From Ptychodera flava (taxonomy: Eukaryota > Hemichordata > Enteropneusta > Ptychoderidae), in NCBI RefSeq assembly GCF_041260155.1, contig NC_091930.1, positions 23,531,237 to 23,595,236 on the forward strand: DNA of 64,000 nt. The letters run 5' to 3'. Position 1 is the first letter of the stretch. Each line of letters starts with the position of its first letter. Below, piece after piece: positions 49,222-64,000 of the stretch. A model generated the notes under the pieces. It did no database searches. It was given only the letters and a program-made list of their open reading frames with translations, and was not told the origin of the DNA. The position numbers were made by a program, and so were the translations under genes.

Positions 49222-52182
49222 CATACATACATACATACATATATACATACATACATATACACACATACAGGATCGAAAAGTTTACATGAGGGGAACGAAG
49301 TACGCATGCGTATATCCACTCGCACACACACACACTGCTACTCGGAAAAGTTTACATGAGGGGAACGAAATACGCATGCGTATATCTACTCGCACCACAC
49401 ACACACACACACTGCTCTGAAAAGTTTACATGAGGGGGAACGAAATACGCATGCGTATATCTACTCGCACACACACACACACACACTGATCCACGCCGCC
49501 CTGGAAGATATCCTATAATGCATTGCTGTAAGCCCAACGCCTAAAACGGAAATAGGCTCATTTGGCGTCAAGACACCAAGGCGAGCGGACCTGCCTCGCT
49601 CATCCAATCTTGCCGCATATGGCAAGCAATTGCGATAATGACGAATGCTTTATTTCCAAAAATCAGTAAATGACATGCTTTATCCATCCGTACTTCAGTG
49701 AGACACGTTCCCCAGTCAGTAAATGACAATGGGGCCGGGTACCCCAGGCCTCCCACAGTATCAGAGTGTTCACAGCCCCGTGGATAGCTGTGATATCGCA
49801 GCGGTACTCGTGGCGAACTCGATCGAGTCATTGGGGTCATCGCCACAGGGACTGTGGCGATGACCCCAAACTAATGACCCGAGCGCGTTCGACACGCCAC
49901 AAGTACCGCTGCGATATCACAGCTACCCCGTGGATTGTTGTAGCGAAGCCAGCAGTTTTTCTCACAGAAACAAGTTGCATAATGTACTCAGTAAAACGTT
50001 GTCAGGTACATGTAACATGAAAACTGACTGAGGTCGAAGTGACTAAGGCACCGGGATTGATTTGACCACAACAACGACAAGAGGGTGTGAATTACTTGGG
50101 TCGAAACGGACAGGGGTCGAGGTGACCTGCTGCCCCGGTCCTCAACTGCAGGCCTGACGGCCTGGCTATGTTTACATAAGGCGTCCACATTTTAGAAAAT
50201 CACTAAAAGTAGGCAGAAAGAAAGCCCCCATTACGTGAAAACGCTAGGGGTCGATAGGGGTCGGATGACAGTTTGACACATTTCGTACCATTAAGAGTCG
50301 AATGATACTACATTGACGGGTTGACCATATGACTTTCATCAAAAAACGTCCGGGGAAAAGTGAATACATTTGGTGTTTGACCAAACTTTACAAAGCATCA
50401 ATTTTTCGATCAAAAAATTCACGCGTAGAACTAATGAAAATTCGTAAAAAAATACCACTGCCTTGTACATCAGGCACTGAAATGTCGTAGGCGTGAAAAT
50501 GAGTTTATTAGAAAATACACAGTGGCTCTTAATATTAGTTTGAAAATTCCAGTTCTCCGTACTCCGTTGCTGTCTAGTTCCAGTGGGCATACTTGGCATT
50601 CCAGACATTCATTCCCTGCTGAGTGGAGCTACGTACGATCCAGAGTAAAGTAAGCAGAGAGTTTAGAGAGCAGAGAGTTTAGCAGTAAACAGTCCGGGTT
50701 ATGTCCATATAGAGGATAGTAGGGAAGAGCCAATGGCGTACCGTATATGTAATAAAATTAAGGCAAGAACCAATCACGTACTGTATATGTAATAAGGGTC
50801 AAAGGTTACGTTGGTTCACTTTGTTCAGATAGCGATGTGACCGGACAGATCCACCGATCGAGTGAGACTGTTGGCTACCCGGAAGTATCTTAGCTCCAGT
50901 CGATTGGCGACGTTCTACCGTGTTAAAATTGTAAGATTTCTTCAGGAATAGTTTTCTAAGTTTCTTTACCCTTGACCATATTCGACAAAGAGTTATTGGA
51001 CGTTTTTCGTTCTCTTTTCCAGCTTTTGGTTAACTTCTCGGCGATTGTTCCGGCGCGCGTTTTTCTGAGCAAAGGGTCAATCGTACCGGGAAATGCATGG
51101 TGATCGAAAAAATCGTGCTCCATCGTGCTCCGATGACCGACTAAAACAGTTGACCCATCTTTGCAAAGCTTGAAACATTCTCCATACTGCAGATTACAAG
51201 GTTAAATTGAAATTTGACCAAAAATAGGCGATATTTGGCGACAAATAACTTACTGTAGATTTACAAGGGTCAAATACTGATTTCTAGGAGTCGTACCCGC
51301 CAGGAATTCATCCAAATAAGTAATTTTCAATGTACTAATCACTGGTATCGGTCACCATCTCGACCGTACTAAACATTGTGAGTAACGTCTACATCTAAAA
51401 ACTACCCAGTGCTAAAAGTAAAGGGCGAAATCAAGCCGAAAAGTTCCAAACTCGTTGCAATGTACGAGCCCAGGTTTGCATGATTAATTATTCGTGACGT
51501 TGGTGGCGGCAGGTTCGCTGATTGGTCAATCGTAATATCCTCTCTATGGACATAACCCGGACTGGTAAAGCTGTTGCTTTAGTTCCAGTAAGCTGTTGCT
51601 GTAGTTCCTGTTGAATGCTGTATTTAACCATTAAAGAATATAAGCCGAATGGCAGAGAGCTGTAATACACGACTCCCAGTGTTTTATTGGCCTGGGTTGG
51701 GCCGTTAACCCCAGCAGAACTTCGCCGGCATGGCAGGTACCATTAAGTCAGAAACCCTTACGGGGCCTCTAAGCAGTGTAGTATTACTCAGGCCGGCTAC
51801 CACTTTACGCTGTGTAAAGCCCTGTACGAACCCGACTCACGACACAAAGGCAAGAAAGAGAAAAAGTGTCGCACATCTTTGTCATCGTCACTAGCCTTCG
51901 ACGCCGCGAGGTACGTAGAGTCCGAGTTAGGAGTGAGCTCCCCGGTGTGGCACTTCCGGGCCTGCAGATCGTCGCGTCAGTGTGTGTATCTCAGAGAGAG
52001 TAGCAATGTGTGTGTTGTGTTTGTTGTGTGTGTGTGTGTGAGTGTGTAAGTGTGTGTGTGCGAGTGGATATACGCATGCGTACTTCGTTCCCCCTCATGT
52101 AAACTTTTCAGAGCAGTGTGTGTGTGCGAGTAGATATACGCATGCGTATTTCGTTTCCCCCTCATGTAAACTTTTCCGAGTA

Positions 52183-52228
<46 letters not shown>

Positions 52229-52303
52229 TGTGTGTGTGTGCGACTGGATATACGCATGCGTACTTCGTTCCCCTCATGTAAACTTTTCGATCCTGTATGT
52301 GTG

Positions 52304-52335
<32 letters not shown>

Positions 52336-53902
52336 TGTATGTATGTGCGTGCGTGCGTGCGTGAGTGCATGCATGCATGTATGTATGTATGTATGTATGT
52401 ATGTATGTATGTATGTATGCACGTACGTATGCACGTATGCACGTACGTATGCACGTATGTATGTGCGTGCGTGAGTGCATGTATGTATGTATGTATGTAT
52501 GTATGTATGTATGAATGTATGTATGTATGTATGTATGTATGTATGTATGTATGTATGTATGTATGTATGTATGTATGTATGTATGTATGTATGCACGTAC
52601 GTATGTATGTATGTATGCACGTACGTATGCACGTATGTATGTATGTGTCTGTCTTCATGTCTTGTGTGAATTGGTTCACATATATGTATGTTTTTTCACT
52701 CATATATGTATTTACTTATGTCTGTATTGATTTATTTATACTTATGCTATAGTAGTTTATTTTTATTGATAAATGCATGCAAATACACCCTTTTCGTATG
52801 AATATGTTCTTCTAATGTGTAAATAATTATTTTACATTTGGCGCCTGGTAGAAGAGGCATGTAATAAAATATTATTGCCTGAATATATGGGTTTGTGCCC
52901 TCGCAGCAGGAGACGATTTGCCCTTCCCGCGTCGGGCAAATTGTTACCTGCTCTCGGGCACCTAAACCATGTATTCAGGCAATAATGTATAATGTCATAA
53001 TCTATACGTCTTATTGCCGTAACAATTTATATATAGACGTCTGTACATCGTATATCTACATCGTACAGACCGTTTTATTTCCCATACAAATCCCGTCACT
53101 GTTGAGAATACTTACCACGTCACTAATATCCACGATGGCATTACTGTGTTGACAGGAAGATTTACTGCCAAGGTCATCTGTCCAACAATCCAGGAAGGTG
53201 CAAGTAAACTCGAAGTGTAGGCCATTGTTTTCCACACAGGCGTGTTTCGAATCCTCTTTCAGGGGTACGGCGCACAGTAATCGAATAGCATAATTGAAAC
53301 AGTCGCCTCTTTGTTGGCTATGGAAACACAAAATTCCTTTCTGCGGGTCACATGTTAGACTAACTTGTCCAGTTTGGTTGTATGGAGTATGAGTGTCATC
53401 GGCCAAAGCACACTCAATATCAGTCGTCTCTTCACAGAATTCAAGGGTTTCTCTCAACTTTGACGAGTTCGAACTCTCCGATGGAAGCCGGGTCAAGCGT
53501 TCCGCCATTCTCATCATCCATCCATTGGGTACACACAGGACATGTTTGCTATGTTAAAGAGAACAAGAGAAAGAGGATGCTAAAAAGGCAATAGGCACTT
53601 GTGAAGCACGAATTTACAGCATGTTGTCTCAGCATAAAAATCTTTGACTGAAAGATACGTCGGTCGAGGACGTGAAGACTACCGTCTATCAATGCCGAAA
53701 ATAACATATTAATAAACAACGATTCAGTAAACCAACCTGTGTGTAAACATGTTTGGCATCAATATAATTTTTTTCAAAGTATGAGATGCGCGTAATATCA
53801 TCCATCAGGCCATCGTTTCATCCCTTCGTCTATCCATGTTTTTAACTGTTGGTACATCTAGCTGTCCATCTCTATTGCCTTTATCTCTTATCGATCAATT
53901 AT

Positions 53903-53937
<35 letters not shown>

Positions 53938-54527
53938 TTCTGCCAATATAAATCAGTCAATCAGTCTATTAATCTTAATTATCCTAATTTGGCGATTGGC
54001 TTAACGGCAGTTACATAAATTGTCAATCACAAAATATGACGATTTAAAAAGGCATATTCAATTAAAACAGTACATAAACAAACACAACCGTAGGTAAAAT
54101 TAGGGGTATAAAATGTATAAAATGAAACAGCTTCTGTTAAATTTTTCACTGGCTATGATGATGAAGCTTTCATTAATATACAGATCGATAGTCTAAATCG
54201 ACGATCTAATTAGAGCAAGTCGAACTTGTGATATAATTGGTAAGCTTATTGCAATTTGGGGTGTAAAATTTAAAGTGATTTGAGATATCCAATGAATTAA
54301 CGCTAAATAGGCTTTGCTCGGCTTAGTTTAGCTTAACTGACCGCTGATAAGTAGTGGTCGCATCTTTTTATCTCCTGTTTTTCATCGATTAACGATCAGG
54401 AAGCTGATCATTCATTCTTATGCACCTGTGAAATAAGCTTATCTGGCTTTACACTTACCTGAGCATGGCCGGTTGCCAGGATAGAGTAAAACAATATAAA
54501 CTTCCGTAGAACGTTCGTCAGAGCCAT
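46159..54527 (-). CDS. WxxW-domain single-pass receptor, copy B (RTK paralogue without kinase)
   Basis: Exons on the minus strand: 54459-54527 signal peptide, 53116-53548 WxxW domain, 48037-48104, 47533-47726 stalk, 46404-46531 membrane helix and 46159-46197 juxtamembrane. Where followed, the phases join: HAQ|QTC, SDV|IYG, LL(S)KAD, NQ(S/V)PP, QEK|VNC. The Mucin2-type WxxW domain is a cysteine-rich extracellular module; its role in a receptor is unknown. The WxxW exon holds one frame change, near 53460. No kinase exons follow before copy A. Either it is a degenerate or decoy receptor, or it splices into the kinase exons of copy A, whose phase 0 entry fits. Confidence 0.7.
46404..46531 (-). 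CDS. Copy B, transmembrane exon
   Basis: Acceptor TTTCATTATAG, then PPSPSNTGN, the helix IVLVVSLVVLVLIAAFAGIL, and SNFYRKRQLQEK before a GTAGGT donor. One hydrophobic helix with a basic cytoplasmic flank fits a type I receptor. Confidence 0.85.
46535..47285 (-). repeat. Intronic part of the tandem duplication (copy B)
   Basis: Counterpart of 30870-31625, same orientation and order. In copy B the duplicated intron runs on to the stalk exon; in copy A it runs into the transposon. Confidence 0.8.
47533..47726 (-). CDS. Copy B, membrane-proximal stalk exon (SEA-like?)
   Basis: Encodes KADGSESAMVVKITVAFSKD, then TELTEDEVITAFTEAATRR and FRVYTDSVRAIMVNRNQ. The beta-strand/helix/strand pattern next to the membrane recalls SEA or similar stalk domains, but no autoproteolysis motif is seen. 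Phases fit both neighbours. Confidence 0.7.
48037..48104 (-). CDS. Copy B, 68-nt exon between WxxW and stalk
   Basis: Encodes IYGILNASSVANVIDCIERP then LL, with a phase-2 end that completes a Ser codon with the next exon. Flanked by AG and GTAAAA. It is the first part of the stalk domain by position. Confidence 0.65.
48205..48257. repeat. (TC)n microsatellite
   Basis: About 53 bp of TC, in the intron just upstream (in gene sense) of the 48037-48104 exon. Confidence 0.95.
49776..49933. repeat. Hairpin inside the foldback element centre
   Basis: Arms of ~73-82 bp (49776-49848, 49852-49933) share TGATATCGCAGCGGTACT and GGGGTCATCGCCACAG with a 3-bp loop. The two arms differ by small indels. Confidence 0.85.
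50690..51564. repeat. MITE nested in the foldback element, 875 bp
   Basis: Inverted ends CAGTCCGGGTTATGTCCATA continue with AGAGGATA. A flanking 5-bp duplication GTAAA lies at 50685-50689 and 51565-51569. No coding capacity. Confidence 0.8.
52872..52984. repeat. Hairpin MITE, ~113 bp
   Basis: Inverted arms ATTATTGCCTGAATATATGG... with internal complementary blocks (GGGTTTGTGCCC, ACGATTTGCCC). It lies 16 bp beyond the target duplication of the foldback element. Confidence 0.8.
53116..53548 (-). CDS. Copy B, WxxW-domain exon
   Basis: Acceptor TTTAACATAG, then QTCPVCTQWMDDENGG, PASIGEFELV, a one-base frame change near 53460, CEETTDIECALADD, TGQVSLTCDPQKGILCFHSQ and CFNYAIRLLC. This matches the Mucin2 WxxW pattern (GDFE...CE..vdIEC...tGQ...C....GL.C...Q...C.NYeVR.lC). 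A second cysteine-rich stretch follows to SDV. The exon is 433 nt, one off a whole codon count. Confidence 0.82.
53908..53943. repeat. (TCTG)n microsatellite
   Basis: About eight units of TCTG. Confidence 0.95.
54459..54527 (-). CDS. Copy B, signal-peptide exon
   Basis: ATG at 54527; encodes MALTNVLRKFILFYSILATG plus HAQ and ends at a GTAAGTG donor. Same length, phase and last residues as copy A. Confidence 0.8.
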
Positions 54528-55020
54528 GAACACTTTGGTGTAATCAGATACAACTGAAAGAAAGTACACGGCTACAATAGTTATGCTGGTAATTTTGCAA
54601 GTTACAGAATCGGGTTAACTCAAAACTCGGTTTTATTCATTTGAGAAGAATGGACCAAGTCATTAATGTATATTCCGTCAGTCTCCAAAAGTGAATTTGT
54701 CCATTGTACAGACAGATCTATACTGGTCTCTCTCAATCGTTTAAGAATGCATACTGTGAGAAAACTATCATATCTCTTGTGTGTAATTCATAAGCATAAA
54801 CATTATCAGTAGTAGGATAGAAATAGGGGCGGGGCCACCAAAAACCTGCGGTTAGCTAAACGAATCCCCTAGATGACGACTGGATATCACCGAGTATCCT
54901 GTGAAACCCTATAATTGATCACTAAAATCATTTGAGGTAGCCACAAGAGGGCGATTTTTTTCACGATGGAAACGCCGACTTTCTATACAAATTTCATACA
55001 AAAAGCTACCTTTAAATCAT
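54528..55020 (-). promoter_or_regulatory. 5' flank of receptor copy B, shared with copy A
   Basis: Counterpart of 38882-39520. Conservation of this block in both copies suggests that each copy took its own promoter in the duplication. Confidence 0.5.
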
Positions 55021-55107
55021 AATTTTACTACTCTAATATGTCCCATCGAGTATTTCGAGATTGCTGTGGTAAATCTCTCCACCCGGACCGCTCAACTCGA
55101 CTCTACG

Positions 55108-55347
55108 TTAGCATGGCAACAAGCCTACCGGAGCAGAGGACTCCACAGCAAACACGTACATGTTGCCCTGCTCTCGACTTACTATAGCTATCGCCGTCGA
55201 TGAAGCAACCAGCGCTACGATCTTGCAATCGGGAGACCTTGGACTGACTATCACAATAGAAAGAGGCACAATTAGGTAAAAACAGAGCAGAGCTGAGTAC
55301 AGCGGGTGGTTCCGACGACGGCCACGACGACGATAGGCACGGGACAT
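55108..55347 (-). CDS. Hypothetical 79-residue membrane protein
   Basis: ATG at 55347 gives an Arg-rich start (SRAYRRRGRRRNHP), a hydrophobic segment ALLCFYLIVPLSIVIV, and a second weakly hydrophobic segment VALVASSTAIAIV. No family is recognised. It could be coding, or part of the receptor's upstream region. Confidence 0.25.
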   Translation of the reverse strand: MSRAYRRRGRRRNHPLYSALLCFYLIVPLSIVIVSPRSPDCKIVALVASSTAIAIVSREQGNMYVFAVESSAPVGLLPC

Positions 55348-55994
55348 CGTCCAGTTATAGGTTTACCACACTGCATACAAATACGTCATGCTCTCTTTCA
55401 TCACGTGAAAGTGAGTAACAAACGTAAGGAGTAAGATCACATGAACATTGTTTAATCTTCTCTTAACAGATTCAATATAAACAATATTACTACAAATAGC
55501 GCTGCCGAGGCCCAAGCAGTTAAGCAGTAATTGAGATATGCAAAAGTACACAAAGACGAGGGGAAAAAATGAACATAGTGATTGTTCCCTGATTATCGTA
55601 TCGATCCTAAGTCCTTTTGCAAACTTTCAGATACTTACAATGGTGATGATATAAGTAAGGTTTTAGTTTAAATGATGCACTGGTTTTGGACAAGAAGATT
55701 TTTATCATTATTCCCTAAGCCTCGTTATCATATGTTTGAAATATGAAATAAATATTCTGCAGGACACACACGACTTTTTAAAATATTAAAGGAGGCTAAT
55801 GAAATCAGTTTATATAGTAACCTAATATTGTAGTAGCCATTTGTAATTGTTATATGAGGTAGCATTTAACTATCTGTAAAAAATATTTTCCCTTTCACGA
55901 CATTTATTTTTACTTTCATGGCTTTTTTGCATTTCAGTTGTCTTAAGATCGCTATTTTGCAAATATTTCTTCGATTTCCATTTATTACATAATC

Positions 55995-56480
55995 AAAGAT
56001 TTAAATCTGGGCTGGGTTCACTTTGTAGCATGCCAAAAAGTTGTAAGTTAGTTGGGAAAATATTTTTAATGTATGCAAACATATGTAAATCACCCGAATT
56101 CCTGGTCTCTTTGTATTCAATTTTCAACATTTCAAAGTATATAAATGCGATCTAGCTGGGTAAAAAAAATAGAAAATTTTCAAATTATGTTCTTTAAATA
56201 CTATATATTTTGTATAGCAATAGAATTCTTAAATTTTGAATTTGAGTTCTTTTAGTTTTTTTTTCCTGTCGTGATTATAATTAAACTTTGAATCTCATTT
56301 TTCAAGCCCTACTTATAAGAAGAAAGAAATATTTTTCTACTTATACACCAGGTTGAATAATATAATAGATTTCATAAAGTAGTATCAAGATTTTACTGAA
56401 ATAAATATTATCAATTATACTAAAATTGAGTTTTCTACCAAAATATATGCTTCTTTATCCATCGAGTAAACCAAGGGGTG
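55995..56480. repeat. Long-armed MITE, copy 2 (partial)
   Basis: Aligns with 42610-43080: shared GGGTTCAC, ATGTAAATCACCCG, CTAGCTGGGT and CGAGTAAAC-type landmarks in order. The right arm is missing. Confidence 0.7.
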
Positions 56481-56729
56481 AGACCTAAGCCACCTTCCAG
56501 CTCATGCCTTCCAATGTCAGAGCCCTAAAATAACACTCTATTCACCAGCGGTCGAGTTCAAAGTACTTGTTTTATTTCTTATATGACATCTACATTACGT
56601 TTTAAACAACAACATAACAAAAATTATGTTCGTTAAATTTTATTGATCAACAACACCACCAATAAACACAAACAACAATACAAAAACAACAACAAAACAA
56701 CAACAATAACAATAACAATAGCAACAACA

Positions 56730-57990
56730 ACAACAAGACCTTTGGATCCCCTGTGTGAGTAAGTGGAAACAGACATATCATGATGCCACTCCTGTAAGGG
56801 ATGTGCTTCACGAGTTCGCAGGTGTCCAAGGCTTTAAGGTAGTCTTTAATTTCGTGCTGGCGCGAAAAGGAGTCCGTGTCGTTATCATTAGTTCTGACGT
56901 ATCTGGCGGTAATCTGAAAGTTTGGAGATTGCCGACAGCCATTATAGTTCGCGCAGCCATTCCATGGCTGTTTCATTACGTGACGTGCCAGAGTTTATTA
57001 TATACATGGTGGTGGTATTGTCCGTGTATACCACTATGTGGCGTTTGTCCCAGAAACGATGCCACCGCCTACACGCAAGCAGGAGGGTGTAAAGTTCCTT
57101 GACGTTGATATGCGCATCCGCAGTAGTTGGATGGTCCGCTGACCATCGCGTGTAGAACCAGTCGTTCGCGGTAATGCCTGGTCCCGCTGCTGAGCACGCG
57201 TCAGTGGTGAAAATCTGCACTTGGGGCAACGGAATTTCCTCTATGAAGAATGCCGTAACATTAAAAGTTTTGCTGAAATTCCACCACAAGCTGATGTCCA
57301 CTCTGGCCATGCCTGTTAAGGCGTATGTGATGACACGGTCCCTCCACAAAACGGTCGCGACCGTGGTGATGAGATGGTGATGGTGATGAGTTTGTCACAT
57401 CGATGAGTTGTCGCAAAAATGTGCGCCCGCCGCGAATAACTCTTGCCGCCCAGTTGAGTTCCCCGAGTAGCAGAAGCTCGCGTTTCGTCGCTCGCCTATT
57501 TGGAAGCCAATATTCCAGGAGGTCACTTAGTTCTTGTAGCCGTTACCGGCCGGGGACAAAGTCCGTGTGTGCACGTTTATCTCGATCCCTAGGAATGTTA
57601 AGCATTGTGTAGGCTCGACCACTTTATCCCAGTTCATGGAAAAGCAAAGTTGCTGAAGTAGTTGTAGCAAAGCCTTAAAGGCTTGTTCGCACACCAATTT
57701 AGAGTCCGCGATGATTAGGAAATCGTCGAGATACACAATGACGACATCATACCCTTTCCTGCGCATCATTCTGGTAATACTTCGCTTAATGCGAGTGAAA
57801 ATTTCCTGGCTCTTCGCTGCTTTGAATGGAAGGCGCGTGTCGACTATGTACGTCCAAGTTTTATGCTGGGCGAATTTGTAACGTAGGACTGTAGCACGGA
57901 GTGAGCAAACATCTTACATGTATTGGTACTGAGCGATAAGTTGAATTCAGGTTGACTTTGGCCAGATACGATCCTGGCCTGCACAGAGCG
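56730..57990 (-). mobile_element. Retroelement fossil: reverse transcriptase and RNase H (DIRS- or LTR-like)
   Basis: The minus strand keeps RT (VYLDDFLIIADS, then LTFLGIEIN) followed by RNase H (TTDACSAAG, then HINVKELYTLLLACRRW and VVYTDNTT). The RT-RNase H spacing and the HINxxEL block recall DIRS-type tyrosine-recombinase retroelements, but no recombinase, integrase or terminal repeat was found, so LTR kin remain possible. A CAA-rich tract borders it at 56690-56735. It is broken, old and incomplete, with several breaks. Confidence 0.65.
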
Positions 57991-58710
57991 ACAGCGTGAT
58001 TGATAGTTTCATATTTGAACGAGCTTTAGATGCTGAGTTCACTCTTGTTCACCAGTGTTTCCTTGTCACACGTCCAACTGATACAGGTTTGAATTTAATC
58101 AAGTGTCATCTCCGGAGTAAACAAGCACGTATAAACACCATAATGTCGTCGACAAATCGAAAATACAAGCACGTTTTGTGCTGTCTGTGTAATTACTCAA
58201 GTGATTTTCAAGTCAAAATGCTTTTTTAAAAATCAGCTATCTTTGAATATATATTTTCAATTTTTTCAGCTAAAAAAGCCATCATACTCAGAGCGAACAG
58301 TTACATGGCTGTTTTGCATGGCCTAATTCTAACATGTACTCGTTGTTTAAGTGAAAAGCTCGTGCCTAGAATACGCGTGTTTGTGAATGACGTGTGTTTG
58401 TGTATTTGCCTATTTGTCGACTTTTTTGTAACCTTAAAGGTCATATTTTGACCTTTTTGACATTCCTCTCACAAATAGACGGCCATCCATGAATGGATGG
58501 TACGCATATGAATTGAAAGGGACGTCGATAGAATACAATATCAATACTTCGTGTTCCCATTCTTTCATCATGTGAAGGAGGGTAACAAACATAAAAAGAA
58601 ATATCACATGAATTGTGCCTAATCTTCTACTGGTATTACCTCAATCGTGAGTTTCGATGACGCCTCACAGTAACACACCTACTCAAGGTCACGAAAGTTT
58701 ACTCACTTAC
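57991..58710. other. No gene recognised
   Basis: No exon or repeat is supported. Confidence 0.4.
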
Positions 58711-58789
58711 GAAACCGTCTCCTTTGAAGGTGGCAAGCAATGCACGTTCTCCTACTCTTTCTGCATTATGACAACTTGGGGGAGAACAC
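58711..58789 (-). CDS. Possible 79-nt internal exon
   Basis: Acceptor ATTCTGTTTAG and donor GTAAGTG bound 26 codons reading CSPPSCHNAERVGERALLAT then FKGDGF. Two cysteines and good splice sites suggest an extracellular exon, perhaps of the Ig-receptor gene to the right, but no phase partner was found. Confidence 0.3.
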
Positions 58790-59091
58790 CTAAACAGAAT
58801 CAGCATTGAAGTCACTCTTGGTGCAGTGAATGGGGATATAGCAACAATCTTTTTATGTTGTTTTTTTATACGAAACTAGTTATATGTGCTTGAATTTTCA
58901 CATTTTCTTGAGCTAACAACAATATCTTTTTCATTCGCTTCAAATGGGACTTTAACGGCGTTTACATGATCGATTTCAGAAAACAGGAGTATATATATTA
59001 TTAAGTCAGTATTTCCTGCCATACTTACCGGTCTAAAATTTGCAGTTAGCATTGTGAAAGTGATCAAATGAAGATTCAAAGTTGACCAATG

Positions 59092-59092
<1 letters not shown>

Positions 59093-59180
<88 letters not shown>
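59093..59180. repeat. (GA)n microsatellite
   Basis: About 88 bp of nearly pure GA followed by a GACAG-rich tail. Confidence 0.95.
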
Positions 59181-59184
<4 letters not shown>

Positions 59185-59419
59185 AGGCAGACAGACAGAG
59201 AGGCAGACAGACAGAGCACTACAGAGATTGATAAAGTCACTGTTAGACAGAGACTGCGAGGTGAAGGCGAGAAATGGCGTTTACAGAAAACATCCTTTGC
59301 CGTCTGTTCAAGAACAAAAACTTGATGAAAAGATTCTGCTATCAGCATATTTTATGTCTCCAAATATCGGTAACTTAGAAGCAACGACAAGAGTTTAGGA
59401 ATTTGAAATGGTTGAGGGA

Positions 59420-59830
59420 TACTTTGGCCGAGTGGTTCTGTCTGTTGTTATTCGCAACAGGTAACTGGCTGCCGTGAGTTCGAACTCGATTGAAAGCGCC
59501 TTATTTTCTTAGTGACCCTTGGTTGATAGCTCTACCGGTTGAGAGAAATGTTGAAAGTTCTGCTGGTGGAGAAAATTTTCCCCAAGGCTGTTTTTCGTCT
59601 TCATTGCTTCGCGAAAGTTTGTGTGCGATGTGTGATAGCGAGTATGTACATGCGATTGCTCCATGAACTCTACAGCATCGTGGAGTGGTCGCAGTCAGAA
59701 ATTGTAACAGCCTAGCTCCATTAATGAACCACACGTTTTGAGAGTGGGGATTTGACTGAGTGGGACTGTCTGTTGCTAGTCGCAACAGGTAACTGGCTGC
59801 CGTGAGTTCGAACTCGATTGAAAGCGCCTT
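59420..59830 (+). repeat. tRNA-derived SINE, head-body-head arrangement
   Basis: Heads at about 59424-59495 (A box TTGGCCGAGTGGTTC, B box GAGTTCGAACTCG) and 59750-59820 (same B box) flank a ~250 bp body. The two heads share GCAACAGGTAACTGGCTGCC, so this is one family repeated head to tail. Confidence 0.75.

Positions 59831-64000
<4,170 letters not shown>

Larger units (their letters stand above)
48615..52850. mobile_element. Foldback-like element, 4.24 kb, with ~870 bp inverted ends
   Basis: Terminal inverted repeats run from about 48615 to 49490 and from 51975 to 52850, starting TACCAGGCGCCAAATG. A 6-bp duplication GAAGAG flanks both ends (48609-48614, 52851-52856). Each arm has three layers: ~170 bp unique, a long CATA-type tetranucleotide array with CG-containing variants, and three ~75 bp units sharing AAAGTTTACATGAGG and TACGCATGCGTATATC with CA runs. 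The ~2.5 kb centre has no recognised gene. Composite tandem-repeat arms are a feature of foldback elements. It lies in an intron of receptor copy B. Confidence 0.85.

Noticed and set aside
48733-49359. Long open frames of repeating Tyr-Ile-His-Thr or Met-Tyr-Val-Cys (also 52095-52752)
   Set aside because: They are translations of the CATA/TATG tetranucleotide arrays in the arms of the foldback element, open in several frames on both strands.
51565-51970. Possible solo LTR (TATA-like and AATAAA-like strings around the nested MITE)
   Set aside because: No paired terminal repeat, primer-binding site or clean ends were found; evidence is too thin.
59089-59398. Arg-Glu repeat open frames
   Set aside because: Translation of a (GA)n microsatellite.

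Overview
The window is animal nuclear DNA: AT-rich, gene-sparse, with short exons bounded by GT/AG sites, many microsatellites and a dense layer of transposon debris. The gene families (receptor tyrosine kinase, Mucin2-type WxxW domain, Ig-domain receptor) and the transposon mix (ISL2EU, Penelope-like, mariner, LINE, tRNA-derived SINE, virus-like fossils) fit a marine invertebrate deuterostome such as a hemichordate or amphioxus. That placement is inference.

Layout. 0-26 kb is mostly gene-free. It holds a direct ~550 bp duplication, a palindromic minisatellite in two arrays, three Penelope-like fragments, a packaging-ATPase fossil, a LINE 3' half, SINE copies and a deleted mariner. Only a few isolated plus-strand candidate exons are seen; the best, at 12.53 kb, encodes a membrane helix followed by a cysteine-rich cytoplasmic stretch.

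26-55 kb is the core: two tandem minus-strand paralogues of one receptor gene. Copy B (46.2-54.5 kb) has a signal peptide, a WxxW domain, a stalk, a membrane helix and a juxtamembrane exon, but no kinase exons. Copy A (26.2-38.9 kb) has a signal peptide, membrane helix, juxtamembrane exon and almost a whole tyrosine-kinase domain, but its ectodomain exons are gone. In their place lies a 6.8 kb ISL2EU transposon whose YqaJ/SWIM gene (plus) and DDE transposase gene (minus) are interlocked through each other's introns. Copy A's kinase has several frameshifts and altered catalytic residues. Either the two copies decayed in a complementary way, or B's ectodomain is spliced into A's kinase as one gene; the exon phases allow this.

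A 4.24 kb foldback-like element with ~870 bp inverted repeats and a 6-bp target duplication sits in an intron of copy B. 55-59 kb holds a retroelement fossil and a second copy of a MITE that also lies at 42.5 kb. 62.6-64.0 kb holds the 3' part of an Ig-domain receptor gene (minus) that runs off the right edge.
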